The notes under the pieces: generated by a model | Database searches by the model: none | Told to the model about the DNA's origin: nothing | Seen by the model: the letters and a program-made list of their open reading frames with translations, nothing else | Position numbers and translations under genes: made by a program | NCBI GenBank assembly: GCA_965199705.1 | Contig: OZ241359.1 | Location: 186,001-250,000, forward strand | DNA: 64,000 nucleotides | From: Azophilus sp965199705 | GTDB lineage: Bacteria > Pseudomonadota > Gammaproteobacteria > Pseudomonadales > Azotimanducaceae | Direction: 5' to 3' | Part shown: positions 16,076 to 25,890 of the stretch, piece after piece | Numbering within the stretch: the stretch's first letter is position 1 | How the letters are laid out: every line of letters begins with the position of its first letter

Positions 16076-17514
16076 CGATTCAGATCGATCAGATCGGCAA
16101 TTTCCAGCGACCCGGCCGTCTGCTTCAGCAACATCAGGGCGATCACATAGTTGTAGCGCGAGTCGGCATAGTCGAACTGCGCAGCGAACAGACGCTGCTG
16201 AGCCAGCAGCACGTCAACGATGTTGCGGGTGCCGACTTCGTAGCCGGTTTCGGTCGCTTCCAGGGCGGATTGGCTTGAGGCGATGGCCTTGCGTCGAGCG
16301 CCAACCCGCGCCACCTCCGTCAGCACCCGACGATACAGGCTGCGAGCGTCGCGGGTAGCCGTCAGCTGCTGGTTCAGCAACTCCTGACGAGCCTGTTCGA
16401 CCAGGGCGCGCGCTTCCGCCGCCCGCGCGTGATTGAAGCCGCCCTGATAGATGGGCACCGTCATGGTCAGGGCGTAGCTTGTGGTGTTGATCTTGTTGCC
16501 GAGAAAGGACAGGCCGCCGGTCACGAAATGACTGTAGGTAGCGCTGCCGTCGATGGTGGGCAAGAGATCTGCGCGCCGTGCGGCCAGGTTGCGCCTCGCC
16601 GCCTTGACCGATGCCTGGGCGGACGCCACATTGAAGTTGGACGCCAGCGCTGCCTGTACCCAGGAGGCTTCATCCTGTGGCTCCGGATCAACGATTGGCA
16701 GGTTTTCTGCCACCCGGTCCACCCCGGCATAGGCAACGCCAGTGAGCGTTTCCAGCGCGTTGAAGAAAACGTGCAGATCACCTTCCGCCTGAATCCGCGC
16801 CACGCTTGCACTGTCGTAGGCCGCACGCGCCTCCAGCACGTCGGTAATGGCGACAAGACCGACATTGAAACGCTGTTGTACCTGATCCAGCTGTCGCTGT
16901 ACGGCCCGCTCCTGGGCAGTCGCTGCATCGAGCCGGTCCTGCGCCCGCAACACATCCAGATAGGCCTGGGTGACGCGCAGCACCAGCGCCTGTTCGGCGG
17001 CGCCAAGGCCGGAGCGAGCCGAATCGACCACAGCCCTGGCCCGCATCAGGTCATACCAGGCGGCCAGCCGGAAAACGGGCTGATTCAGTTGCGCTTGCCA
17101 CCCATGTTCGTTGTAGCTCTGGGCCGGAATCTCGACCATCTGGCCGAAGGTCGGGCTGCCAGGGTTGGTATCAAGCACGGGTGGAATCGGGAAGCTGCGG
17201 CGATTCTGACTGGTGTTGCCGGCCAGGCTCATCCGCGGCAACAGACCAGACCGTGCCTGCGGGATGGCTTGTCGTTGTGCGGCGTATCCGGCCTCAACCG
17301 CGGCCAGCACCGGGTCATTGTCGCGGGCGTCCCGATAAGCGATCTCCAGGTCTGCCGAAACAGCCAGGACTGGAACGCAGACCGCAGCCAGCAGGGGAAG
17401 TCTGGCGCCAATCGGGGGGAAAAAACGCCGCGCCAGCTTGCCCGCCACACTGGCGATCCGAATCCAGCCGCTCAATGGATTGCTTCCCGAATCAAGGGTC
17501 GGCCAGTCTATCAA
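16033..17514 (-). CDS. tolC: TolC-family outer-membrane efflux protein
   Basis: TolC proteins form a trimeric outer-membrane duct for type I secretion and drug efflux. The 493-residue product has the two outer-membrane efflux repeats: AYRDARDNDPVLAA at the mature N-terminus, periplasmic heptad-rich helices, and the GYEVGTRNIVDVL segment typical of TolC. A signal-like hydrophobic region (ARLPLLAAVCVPVLAVSA) lies near residues 36-53, so the true start may be an internal GTG near residue 23 and not the ATG at 17514. The gene is upstream of and divergent from a YqiB-like gene and parE, matching the tolC-yqiB-parE neighbourhood of enterobacteria. Confidence 0.92.
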   Translation of the reverse strand: MIDWPTLDSGSNPLSGWIRIASVAGKLARRFFPPIGARLPLLAAVCVPVLAVSADLEIAYRDARDNDPVLAAVEAGYAAQRQAIPQARSGLLPRMSLAGNTSQNRRSFPIPPVLDTNPGSPTFGQMVEIPAQSYNEHGWQAQLNQPVFRLAAWYDLMRARAVVDSARSGLGAAEQALVLRVTQAYLDVLRAQDRLDAATAQERAVQRQLDQVQQRFNVGLVAITDVLEARAAYDSASVARIQAEGDLHVFFNALETLTGVAYAGVDRVAENLPIVDPEPQDEASWVQAALASNFNVASAQASVKAARRNLAARRADLLPTIDGSATYSHFVTGGLSFLGNKINTTSYALTMTVPIYQGGFNHARAAEARALVEQARQELLNQQLTATRDARSLYRRVLTEVARVGARRKAIASSQSALEATETGYEVGTRNIVDVLLAQQRLFAAQFDYADSRYNYVIALMLLKQTAGSLEIADLIDLNRYTDPADSVSRSGS

Positions 17515-17646
17515 AGCGTAGCCGCCCGTGCGTCAGCGCAGCCCCCTGAAGCCTGTACGCCGGATGCACTTTGCTGCAAGCCGTCGCCCAGGCACATTTC
17601 AGCTACTTCCCACACAAGATAGATGATGCTGCCAGCGCGGATTTCC

Positions 17647-17652
17647 TATAAT
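17647..17652 (+). promoter_or_regulatory. Candidate -10 box for the yqiB-like/parE/parC genes
   Basis: A perfect TATAAT lies about 85 bases before the yqiB-like start, in the 222-base divergent gap with tolC. No convincing -35 hexamer is found at 16-18 bases, so the call is tentative. Confidence 0.35.
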
Positions 17653-17736
17653 CGCAGCGTTGCGCCAGCCCGGAAACTGGATCAGGAGCCGTACCGATCA
17701 AGAAGGATGAGGAACCTGTGCAAGCACTGAAGCACC

Positions 17737-18234
17737 ATGAACCGTCGGCTTGAACAAACGCGCATGAAGCGGCCGGGCGGCCACGACTACCATATCGACC
17801 TGGCGGCCCACATGGCACAGTGCGACGCCAACTATCTGCGCCTGATGGCGTTGTTTCCGGCCATGCGCGAGACCACCTTTCACGTCTTCTACATGCCGCA
17901 CGGATCAGGTCGCAGCCAGATAAGGCTGGAAGTGGTGGAACGGGCGCGCTACACCACGCTGATTCACATCCGTCAGCTACCGACAGCGCCGTGGAGCCAA
18001 TCGCACCTGTTCACTATCCGCCTGTATCACGACGCGCGGAGCGCAGAAGTGGTGGCCTATCAGGGCGACCGAAATTTCGCGCCCGTTTACTCCTACCCCA
18101 ATTCCAGAATGTACCACCGTGATGAAAAGGCGCAGACCAATCGCCTGCTTGGCGAGTATCTGGCCTGGTGCCAGCAACACGGCGCCAGCCCGCCGGAACG
18201 GGCCTTGACTCACACGTCCCACGGGGAATCGTAG
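17737..18234 (+). CDS. DUF1249 (YqiB-like) protein
   Basis: The 165-residue cytoplasmic protein matches the DUF1249 family: an N-terminal CDANYLRLMALFP segment, the central ARYTTLIHIRQLP strand pair and the highly conserved tail with YPNSRMYHRDEKAQTNRLLGEYLAWC. Function is unknown. In enterobacteria yqiB lies between tolC and parE, and here it occupies the same place, nine bases before parE. A start ten residues later (ATG 17764) is possible. Confidence 0.88.
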   Translation: MNRRLEQTRMKRPGGHDYHIDLAAHMAQCDANYLRLMALFPAMRETTFHVFYMPHGSGRSQIRLEVVERARYTTLIHIRQLPTAPWSQSHLFTIRLYHDARSAEVVAYQGDRNFAPVYSYPNSRMYHRDEKAQTNRLLGEYLAWCQQHGASPPERALTHTSHGES

Positions 18235-18243
18235 CATCGCGCC

Positions 18244-20133
18244 ATGAGCCGGGATTACTCTTCGGAATCCTTGCAGGTGCTTTCCGGGCTGGAGCCGGTC
18301 AGGCTTCGGCCAGGCATGTACACGGACACAGCAAGGCCCAACCACCTGGTGCAGGAGGTGGTTGATAACAGCGTGGACGAGGCCCTTGGCGGCCATGCCC
18401 GAGACATCGAAGTCACGCTGCATGCCGATGGCGCCATCTCGGTGGCCGACGACGGCCGAGGCATGCCGGTCGATGTGCACCCGGAACACGGCGTTCCCGG
18501 CGTTGAATTGATCCTCACCCGGCTGCACGCCGGCGCCAAGTTCGATCATGAAAGCTACGAATTTGCAGGCGGTCTGCACGGCGTCGGCGTCTCCGTGGTC
18601 AACGCACTGTCCACCTGGCTGGAGATTGAAGTCTGGCGCGATGGCGCCCTGCATCAGCAGAGATATGAACAGGGTGAACCGGTGACGACCCTGGTTCGAA
18701 CCGCCTCCGCGAAAAAGCGGCAGACCGGCACCCGGGTGCGCTTTCTGCCAGACCCGCAGTTCTTCGATTCGGTGAATCTGGCGCGCGAGCCGCTTGCGCA
18801 CCTGTTGCGCGCCAAGGCCGTACTCTGTCCCGGGCTCAGTGTCCGCCTGACTGTGGATGATGATCCCCAGGCATCCAGTGTCTGGTTGTTCGAGGCCGGG
18901 CTGACCGGTTATCTGGAACAAGCCCTGGAGCAGGTCGAGTCGTTGCCGGCAGCCGCCTTCACACACGATGCTACGGGCAATGACGAAGCCGTGGCCTGGG
19001 CGCTCAAATGGCTGCCGGATGGCGGCCCCAGAATCGCAGAGGCCTATGTCAACCTGATCCCCACCCCTGCCGGCGGCACGCACGTCAATGGTCTGCGCGC
19101 CGGATTGACCGAAGCGCTGCGGGAGTTCTGCGAGTTCCGCGGCCTCACCCCGCGCGGGCTGAAACTGGCAGGAGAGGACCTTTGGGAACAGTGCGCCTAT
19201 GTGCTGTCCGCGAAGCTGAAAAGTCCACAGTTTTCCGGCCAGACGAAGGAGCGCCTGTCTTCGCGCGCATCTTCGGCGTTTATCGGCGGCATCGCCAAGG
19301 ATGCGTTCAGCCTCTGGCTTAACGCCAATCCGGAAGAAGGCGAGGCAATTGCCGAGTTGGCGCTGAGCAACGCACGCCGGCGCGCCCAGACTGCCCGAAC
19401 CGTTGCCCGCAAGAAGGTGGCGGCAGGGCCGGCGCTTCCCGGCAAGCTCGCCGATTGCGCGGCCAGCGACGCCGCAGGCACCGAGATATTTCTGGTGGAG
19501 GGCGACTCGGCCGGCGGCTCTGCACGGCAGGCGAGGGATCGGACGTTTCAGGCGGTCATGCCATTGCGCGGCAAGATACTCAACACCTGGGAGGTGGACG
19601 CAGCGCGCGCGCTCGCTTCCCAGGAAGTGCATGACATAGCCGTCGCCATCGGCGTCGAACCTGGCTCGGACAACCTGGATGGCTTGCGTTACGAGCGCAT
19701 CTGCGTACTGGCGGATGCGGATTCCGACGGCGCGCACATCGCCACCCTGCTCTGCGCTCTATTCCTGCGCCACTTTCGTCCGGTGATCGATCGCGGGCAT
19801 GTGCATGTCGCCATGCCGCCCCTGTACCGCATTGATGTGGGCAAGGAGGTGTACTACGCCCTGGACGATGCCGAAAAGCAGGGGGTGCTGGATCGGATCG
19901 CAGCGGAGAAGAAGCGGGCGACTCCCTCGGTTCAGAGGTTCAAGGGGCTCGGCGAGATGAACCCCAAACAACTGCGCGAAACCACCATGCACCCGGACAC
20001 CCGCCGACTGGTCCGTCTCACGCTGGACGGCAGCCGTCCTGACGATCTCATGGACATGCTGCTCGCCAAGGACCGGGCCAGGGACCGGCGCCAATGGCTC
20101 GAGAGCCGAGGCCACGAAGCAAACGCCGTTTGA
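18244..20133 (+). CDS. parE: DNA topoisomerase IV subunit B
   Basis: ParE (629 aa) provides the ATPase of topoisomerase IV, which decatenates daughter chromosomes. Domains in order: GHKL ATPase with EVVDNSVDEALGG and GGLHGVGVSVVNALS, the transducer domain, and the TOPRIM domain with LVEGDSAGGSA and DADSDGAHI for Mg2+ binding. The C-terminal QRFKGLGEMNP is standard. The LREPLAHL and ParE-type spacing, together with parC 22 bases downstream, separates it from GyrB. Confidence 0.97.
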   Translation: MSRDYSSESLQVLSGLEPVRLRPGMYTDTARPNHLVQEVVDNSVDEALGGHARDIEVTLHADGAISVADDGRGMPVDVHPEHGVPGVELILTRLHAGAKFDHESYEFAGGLHGVGVSVVNALSTWLEIEVWRDGALHQQRYEQGEPVTTLVRTASAKKRQTGTRVRFLPDPQFFDSVNLAREPLAHLLRAKAVLCPGLSVRLTVDDDPQASSVWLFEAGLTGYLEQALEQVESLPAAAFTHDATGNDEAVAWALKWLPDGGPRIAEAYVNLIPTPAGGTHVNGLRAGLTEALREFCEFRGLTPRGLKLAGEDLWEQCAYVLSAKLKSPQFSGQTKERLSSRASSAFIGGIAKDAFSLWLNANPEEGEAIAELALSNARRRAQTARTVARKKVAAGPALPGKLADCAASDAAGTEIFLVEGDSAGGSARQARDRTFQAVMPLRGKILNTWEVDAARALASQEVHDIAVAIGVEPGSDNLDGLRYERICVLADADSDGAHIATLLCALFLRHFRPVIDRGHVHVAMPPLYRIDVGKEVYYALDDAEKQGVLDRIAAEKKRATPSVQRFKGLGEMNPKQLRETTMHPDTRRLVRLTLDGSRPDDLMDMLLAKDRARDRRQWLESRGHEANAV

Positions 20134-20155
20134 CGGCAAGCGCCAGGACACGCAC

Positions 20156-22393
20156 ATGCAGAACCACTCCGCGGACATCGAAACCCTGCCGCTGGGCCAA
20201 TACTCGGAACGCGCGTACCTGGACTACGCCATGTACGTCATCAATGACCGGGCGCTGCCGCACATCGCTGACGGCCTGAAACCGGTGCAGCGGCGCATCA
20301 TCTTCGCGATGAACGAACTCGGCCTCGACAGCTCGGCCAAGTACGCAAAATCGGCGCGCACGGTCGGCGACGTACTCGGCAAGTTCCATCCTCACGGCGA
20401 CAGCGCTTGCTATGAAGCCATGGTACTGATGGCGCAACCGTTTTCGTTTCGCTACCCGCTGGTGGAAGGGCAGGGCAACTGGGGCGCGTCAGACGATCCC
20501 AAGTCGTTCGCGGCGATGCGCTACACCGAGTCGCGCCTGTCCCGCTACGCCAACCTTCTGCTCAGCGAGGCGCGCCAGGGCACGGTGGACTTTCTGCCGA
20601 ACTTCGATGGTTCCCAGGACGAGCCGGCTGTTCTGCCCGCGCGCCTGCCCATGCTGCTGCTGAACGGCGCGACCGGCATCGCCGTTGGCATGTCCACCGA
20701 CGTGCCGCCACACAACCTGTTGGAAGTGGCGGCAGCCGTGAGCCACCTGCTCGAACATCCGCACGCCAGTCTGGATGACGTCATGGCGCACCTGCCAGGG
20801 CCGGACTTTCCATCCGAAGCCGTGTTGATCACGCCGCCGGAAAAGATTCGGGAAATCTATGCGACCGGAACCGGCAGCTTGCGGGCGCGCGCCGTGTGGC
20901 GTCGCGAAAACGGCGCCATCGTCATCACGGCCCTGCCCTATCAGGTTTCGCCAGCGCGGGTTCTGGAACAGATCGCCGCCCAGATGCAGGCCAGAAAGCT
21001 GCCCCTGCTGACCGACATCCGCGATGAATCCGACCACGAACAACCCACCCGTCTGGTGCTGACCCCGCGTTCCAATCGCGTGGACTGCGACCGCCTGATG
21101 AGCCATCTGTTCGCCAGCACCGACCTGGAGCAGAGCTACAGGGTCAACCTGAACGCCATCGGGCTGGATCAGAAGCCTGGCGTCAAGAACCTGATGCAGT
21201 TGTTGGCCGAGTGGCTGACCTACAGACGGTCCGTGGTGCGGCGTCGGCTGGAATGGCGGCTGGAAAAGATTCATGCCCGGCTGCATCTGCTTGAGGGTCT
21301 CCTGATCGCGTTTCGCCACCTGGACGAGGTGATCAGAATCATTCGCGAAGAAGACGCGCCCCGATCCGCGCTGATGGTCCGGTTCCGGCTGACCCGGGCG
21401 CAAGCCGACGCCATTCTGGAATTGCGCCTGCGGCAACTGGCCAGGCTCGAAGAGCAGAAGCTGATCGACGAGGCGGCGACGCTTGACACAGAACGCCTGG
21501 AGATCGAAAGCGTGCTGGCGTCAGATGAGCGTCTGCGAGCGTTGATCCGGGAAGAACTGGCGGCGGACGCCAGACAATACGGCGACCCTCGGCGCTCGCC
21601 CTTCTCCATTGAACCTGAGGCCGTTCGCTTCTCCGAAACCGAGCTGGTCGCCAACGAGCCGATCACCATTGTGCTCTCCGAGCAGGGCTGGGTGCGCTCG
21701 GCCAAGGGCCACGACATAGATCCGGCCGAATTGCCCTACCGCACAGGCGATGCCTTCGCCGCCGCCGGGCGCGGGCGCACCAACGACGTCCTGGCGCTGC
21801 TCGACTGCACCGGTCGGTCATACAGCATTTCGGCCGCCGGCCTGCCTTCCGCGCGCAGTCAGGGCGAACCCTTGACCGGGCGCCTCAAACCGCCCAAGGG
21901 CGCACGCTTCGCCGGCTTGGCATTCGGTCCGGCTGGCAGCCAGGTGCTCCTGGCAAGCAGCACCGGTTACGGCTTCGTCACGCGCATCGAAGACATGGCG
22001 ACCAAGAATCGCGCCGGCAAGGCGTGCCTCAGCACAGCAGGCGACGGCGAAGCCTTGCCGCCCGATGTGGCAGCCAGCAATACAGGAGAGCCGACGCTCG
22101 TGGCCGCCGTCACCAGCGGTGGCTATCTTCTGGTGTTTCCACTGGATTCCCTGCCGGTACAGTCGCATGGCAAGGGCGTCAAGCTGATCAAGTTGCCAAA
22201 GGGCGGCGAGGAGCAGTTGATCGCAGCCATCAGCGTCGCGCCTGGCCAGGAGATGCAGGTGTTTTCCGGCGCCCGCTATCTGCGCTTCAAGTATCGTCAT
22301 CTGGCGGCCCAGGCCAGCGATCGGGCAAAACGCGGCAAGAAGCTGCCGCGCGGCTATCAGCGTGTGGAGCGTGTGATTCGGGCGCCGGGATAA
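20156..22393 (+). CDS. parC: DNA topoisomerase IV subunit A
   Basis: ParC (745 aa) cuts and rejoins DNA for topoisomerase IV. The quinolone-determining region reads HPHGDSACYEAM, with Ser and Glu at the positions usually mutated in resistant strains, so it looks wild type. The catalytic Tyr is in AAMRYTESRLS. Coiled-coil tower and GyrI-like C-terminal beta-pinwheel blades follow, with ParC-type short blades and no GyrA box. It follows parE at 22 bases with CAGGA upstream and is probably co-transcribed. Confidence 0.97.
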   Translation: MQNHSADIETLPLGQYSERAYLDYAMYVINDRALPHIADGLKPVQRRIIFAMNELGLDSSAKYAKSARTVGDVLGKFHPHGDSACYEAMVLMAQPFSFRYPLVEGQGNWGASDDPKSFAAMRYTESRLSRYANLLLSEARQGTVDFLPNFDGSQDEPAVLPARLPMLLLNGATGIAVGMSTDVPPHNLLEVAAAVSHLLEHPHASLDDVMAHLPGPDFPSEAVLITPPEKIREIYATGTGSLRARAVWRRENGAIVITALPYQVSPARVLEQIAAQMQARKLPLLTDIRDESDHEQPTRLVLTPRSNRVDCDRLMSHLFASTDLEQSYRVNLNAIGLDQKPGVKNLMQLLAEWLTYRRSVVRRRLEWRLEKIHARLHLLEGLLIAFRHLDEVIRIIREEDAPRSALMVRFRLTRAQADAILELRLRQLARLEEQKLIDEAATLDTERLEIESVLASDERLRALIREELAADARQYGDPRRSPFSIEPEAVRFSETELVANEPITIVLSEQGWVRSAKGHDIDPAELPYRTGDAFAAAGRGRTNDVLALLDCTGRSYSISAAGLPSARSQGEPLTGRLKPPKGARFAGLAFGPAGSQVLLASSTGYGFVTRIEDMATKNRAGKACLSTAGDGEALPPDVAASNTGEPTLVAAVTSGGYLLVFPLDSLPVQSHGKGVKLIKLPKGGEEQLIAAISVAPGQEMQVFSGARYLRFKYRHLAAQASDRAKRGKKLPRGYQRVERVIRAPG

Positions 22394-22457
22394 CCTGACC
22401 CGCCCGGTCCCGGCCATTGCGCGAGCCAGCGTCCTGGCGTCGCCACATTCGGGCCGA

Positions 22458-23804
22458 TCAACCGCCGCCCGCCAGCGTCATGCCGTCGATCAGCAGGCTG
22501 GGGGTAATGATGTTGCCCCGCCAGTCTTCATCGTCTCCAACCGCCCGAAGATTGCGCATCATGTCCTTCAGGTTGCCGGCGATCGTCACCTCATGCACCG
22601 GATATCGGATCTCGCCGCCCTCGACCCAGAAGCCGGAGGCCCCCTGCGAGTAGTCGCCGGTGACGCCGTTGACGCCCATGCCCATGAGTTCCGTAACGTA
22701 GAGTCCGGCGCCCATTTCACGCAAGAGGTCCGCAAAGGGCAGTGTGCGGCCGGTCAAGCGCAGGTTATGCACGCCGCCAGCATTGCCGGTGGTCGGAAGC
22801 CCCAGGCGACGGCCTGAATAGGCGGACAGGGCGTAACCGCGCACTCGGCCCTCGGCAATGAAGGCCTGCTCCCGAGTCGCTACGCCATCGGCATCGAAGG
22901 CAGCGCTCCCCAATCCTGCCGGCAGCATGGGCTGCTCGAACAGGGAAACAGAGGGATGCGCCACTTCGTCGCCGAGGGAGTCGAGCAGAAAGGACGCCTT
23001 GCGATACAGGGCGCCGCCACTGAGCGCGCCGATGATATGGCCAGCCACCGAGCGCGCGGACTCAGCGGCAAAGATGACCGGAAAATGGCCAGTCGCGACC
23101 TTCTGCGGCGAGAGCCGCGCCAGGGTTCGGGCCGCCGCCTTGCGTCCGATTTCCTCCGGCGCTTCCAGAGATTCTGGCTTGCGCCCTGCGCTGTACCAGT
23201 AATCTCGCTGCATGCCGTTGCCGTCCTCGGCGATGAGCACGCAACTCATGGATTGCCGCGTGCCGGCATAGTGGCCCAGAAACCCGTGCGAATTGGCATA
23301 GACAACGCAGGACTGGCTGATGCTGGCCTCGCCACCCTCGGAATTGACAATGCGCTTGTCCGCATTCAGGCCCGCTGCCTCGCAAGCGAGCACCGACGCC
23401 TCCGTGGCGGCTGCGTCCAGAGGCGCTGGATGGAACAGATCCAGATCCGGCGGATTCTGCGCCATGAGTTCAGCACCGGCAAGGCCGTTGCAGGGGTCCG
23501 CCTGAGTGCGCCTGGCAATGTCCGCTGCCCGAGCCACAGTCTCGCGCACGGCTGCGTCGCTGCTGTCGGAAGTGCTCGCAGATCCCTTGCGCTGGCCGTC
23601 GTGGATGGTGATGCCGAAGCCTCGATCCTGGCCGTACTCCACCGCCTCGATGGCGCCCTTGCGAACGCGTACATTGAGACCAATCTCGACGGATGCGGAC
23701 ACCTCCGCCGCGTCGGCGCCAAGACGCTGCGCCTCGCCAAGAATCGCCTCGGCCAACAAGGAGAGCGCGCTCTCCTGGTCGCGGATGTCCACTTGCTCGC
23801 GCAC
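22458..23804 (-). CDS. pmbA: TldE/PmbA-type metalloprotease subunit
   Basis: The protein (448 aa) belongs to the TldD/TldE (PmbA) family. TldE pairs with TldD, which carries the metal-site HExxxH, to degrade or mature small peptides such as microcins and the CcdA antitoxin. As expected for the TldE half, no HExxxH is present. Family features are the N-terminal VRVRKGAIEAVEYGQDRGFGI, the KVATGHFPVIFAAESA segment and the C-terminal GASGFWVEGGEI. tldD is not in the window. The gene is convergent with parC. Confidence 0.94.
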   Translation of the reverse strand: MREQVDIRDQESALSLLAEAILGEAQRLGADAAEVSASVEIGLNVRVRKGAIEAVEYGQDRGFGITIHDGQRKGSASTSDSSDAAVRETVARAADIARRTQADPCNGLAGAELMAQNPPDLDLFHPAPLDAAATEASVLACEAAGLNADKRIVNSEGGEASISQSCVVYANSHGFLGHYAGTRQSMSCVLIAEDGNGMQRDYWYSAGRKPESLEAPEEIGRKAAARTLARLSPQKVATGHFPVIFAAESARSVAGHIIGALSGGALYRKASFLLDSLGDEVAHPSVSLFEQPMLPAGLGSAAFDADGVATREQAFIAEGRVRGYALSAYSGRRLGLPTTGNAGGVHNLRLTGRTLPFADLLREMGAGLYVTELMGMGVNGVTGDYSQGASGFWVEGGEIRYPVHEVTIAGNLKDMMRNLRAVGDDEDWRGNIITPSLLIDGMTLAGGG

Positions 23805-23876
23805 GATGGTCAGGTCAGGGTTCGCATCTTCCGCGCATGGTACAGGACATGGCCCGTTGTCGGGGTCCGGGGGCCG

Positions 23877-24197
23877 CTACCGGATGGGTGAGAATTCGGC
23901 TGGCCGCAGAATCTTGATCTTCTGCTCGACAATCGCTTCCATGGCCCAGACCTCGTTGATGAACTGACCCCAGCGCGGATCGGCATCCAGCCTCGCCCGA
24001 CGCGCCTCGCGGTCGCCCAGGGAGTCATAGCCCCACATGAATACCACCTGATGCAGGTTGCCGATCTCGGTTGTGAACAGGCCAATGAAGGCACCGAGGT
24101 ACTCCTTTTGTATCGGCAGGCCCTCCGCTTCGTACTTGTTGAGCCAGCGTCGCATGGCGCCCGGTCGAAAGGTATAGGTGCGATGGTCGATTATCAT
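23877..24197 (-). CDS. NIPSNAP-family protein
   Basis: A 106-residue ferredoxin-like alpha/beta-barrel protein of the NIPSNAP family. The N-terminal DHRTYTFRPGAMRRWL and the central HQVVFMWGYDSLGDREARRA are typical. Family members are small cytoplasmic proteins of mostly unknown role, often placed with oxidoreductases. Its ATG overlaps the stop of the GMC oxidoreductase by four bases (24194-24197), so they are translationally coupled and probably act in one pathway. Confidence 0.85.
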   Translation of the reverse strand: MIIDHRTYTFRPGAMRRWLNKYEAEGLPIQKEYLGAFIGLFTTEIGNLHQVVFMWGYDSLGDREARRARLDADPRWGQFINEVWAMEAIVEQKIKILRPAEFSPIR

Positions 24198-25879
24198 GGC
24201 GAAGCTCCTGGTTTTATACCGGCAGCCGACGCGCCGGCAGGGGGATTGAGAATCAGATCGGCGGCCTTCTCGGCGATCATGATAGCGGGCGCGTTGGTGT
24301 TGCCGCGTGTGATCGTGGGCATGATCGATGCGTCCACCACCCGCAGCCGCTCAACACCGTGCACCCGCAGTTCGGCGTCCACGACCGCATCCGCGCCAGC
24401 GCCCATCCTGCAGGACCCCACCGGATGCAGGGTTGTCATTGCCGCATCGACCAACCACCTGCGCATTTGCGCCCGCGTGCTAATGGCCGGCCCGGGGGCC
24501 AGCTCCTCGCCCAGGACCCCGCCAAGGACCTTGGCGGCCATCACCTCGCGCATCATCTCCACGCCCGCCATCATGGTCTCCGCGTCGCCCTGACTTTCCA
24601 GGTAGTTGGCAAAGATCAACGGCGCGTCCTCCGGGTTCGCGGAGCGAAGCGCGATTTGCCCGCGACTGGACGGCTGCGTCGGACCGATGCGGATCGTGAT
24701 CCCATGTTCCTTGCCGATGTTCCCGGAACCGCCCGACGACATCAACGACCAATGCAGGTTGGCCGTCTCTTCGGTGGCGGGCATGAAGTGGGTTTGTATG
24801 TCCGGGGCCGCCAGGGCGGTGGAGCTGCGCATGAAGGAGCCAGCTTCATAGGGGAAGGAGGTGACGAATCCGGTGCCGAACAAGGCGGCTTCGGCGACGC
24901 TCAGGGCCACCCGATCCACGCGCAGGTTGTTGCGAATGGAGACAGGCGCACGACAGGCGTGCACCAGACAGCAGTCCACATGGTCCTGCACGTTCTTGCC
25001 GACGCCGGGCAGGTGACGCACAGGCGCAATCCCGTGGCTTTCAAGCGCTTCGCTGTCGCCAATGCCGGAGAGCATCAGAAGTTGAGGGGAATTCACCACC
25101 CCGGCGCAGAGCAGCACTTCCTTCGCGGCTCGGGCGGTCAGCAGACGGCTGCCTGATCGCTTGTGCGCGTCTGCCCGGTACTGGACGCCGACGGCCGCAT
25201 CGCTCTCGATGAGAATCCTGTGAACCAGCGCATTGGCGGCAACGGTCAGGTTACGGCGCTTGGTGACCGGGTGCAGGAACGCTCTGGCGGCGCTGCACCG
25301 CTTGCCTCTTTCAATGGTGAAGTCATAGCGGCCAAAGCCTTCCTGGCAATCGCCGTTGAAATCGTCGGTGAACCCGTATCCGGCCTGCACCCCGGCCTCG
25401 ACATAGGCGTCGAACATGGCGTTTTCGCCCCGTGCCCGGCGCACGCTGAGCTCTCCATGGTTGCCGTGGTAGCCGTCCGAACGGTCTTCGTGGCGCTCGG
25501 ACCGCTTGAACCAGGGCAGCACCTCGGCGTAGGACCAGCCTGGATTGCCAGCCGCCGCCCAGCCATCGTAATCGGCCGGATTGCCGCGCACGTAGATCAT
25601 GCCGTTGATCGTGGAACTACCGCCCAGCGCCTTGCCTCGTGGCCAGTACACCTGGCGACCATCCAGGTGCGCCTCGGGTTGCGTGTGGTAACCCCAGTTG
25701 TAGATGCCGGAGTGCATCAACTTGCCCATCAGCATGGGCAGGCGAAACAGATAGTTGCTGTCGCGGCCTCCGGCTTCGATCAGAAGCGCCTCGTGTTCGC
25801 CGCTTGCGCTGAGGCGGTTGGCCAGCACACAGCCAGCAGAGCCAGCACCAATGATGATGTAGTCGTACTCCTTGTCCAT
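24194..25879 (-). CDS. GMC-family FAD-dependent oxidoreductase
   Basis: The 561-residue enzyme belongs to the glucose-methanol-choline oxidoreductase family, which oxidises primary or secondary alcohols with FAD. It has the dinucleotide loop YIIIGAGSAGCVLANRL, the GMC signature GGSSTINGMIYVRGNP, the second signature with GVVNSPQLLMLSGIG, and the C-terminal TLHPVGSCRMG containing the conserved His, with an Asn in RGNTNAPA. The start at 25879 (MDKEYDY) is preferred to an upstream ATG, since the FAD motif normally lies near the N-terminus. It looks like choline dehydrogenase or a related alcohol dehydrogenase; the substrate is not determinable. Confidence 0.93.
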   Translation of the reverse strand: MDKEYDYIIIGAGSAGCVLANRLSASGEHEALLIEAGGRDSNYLFRLPMLMGKLMHSGIYNWGYHTQPEAHLDGRQVYWPRGKALGGSSTINGMIYVRGNPADYDGWAAAGNPGWSYAEVLPWFKRSERHEDRSDGYHGNHGELSVRRARGENAMFDAYVEAGVQAGYGFTDDFNGDCQEGFGRYDFTIERGKRCSAARAFLHPVTKRRNLTVAANALVHRILIESDAAVGVQYRADAHKRSGSRLLTARAAKEVLLCAGVVNSPQLLMLSGIGDSEALESHGIAPVRHLPGVGKNVQDHVDCCLVHACRAPVSIRNNLRVDRVALSVAEAALFGTGFVTSFPYEAGSFMRSSTALAAPDIQTHFMPATEETANLHWSLMSSGGSGNIGKEHGITIRIGPTQPSSRGQIALRSANPEDAPLIFANYLESQGDAETMMAGVEMMREVMAAKVLGGVLGEELAPGPAISTRAQMRRWLVDAAMTTLHPVGSCRMGAGADAVVDAELRVHGVERLRVVDASIMPTITRGNTNAPAIMIAEKAADLILNPPAGASAAGIKPGASP

Positions 25880-25890
25880 ATCGCGCTCCG

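Noticed and set aside
17977..19737. 586-aa minus-strand open frame
   Set aside because: Antisense to parE, no domain or signal in its translation.
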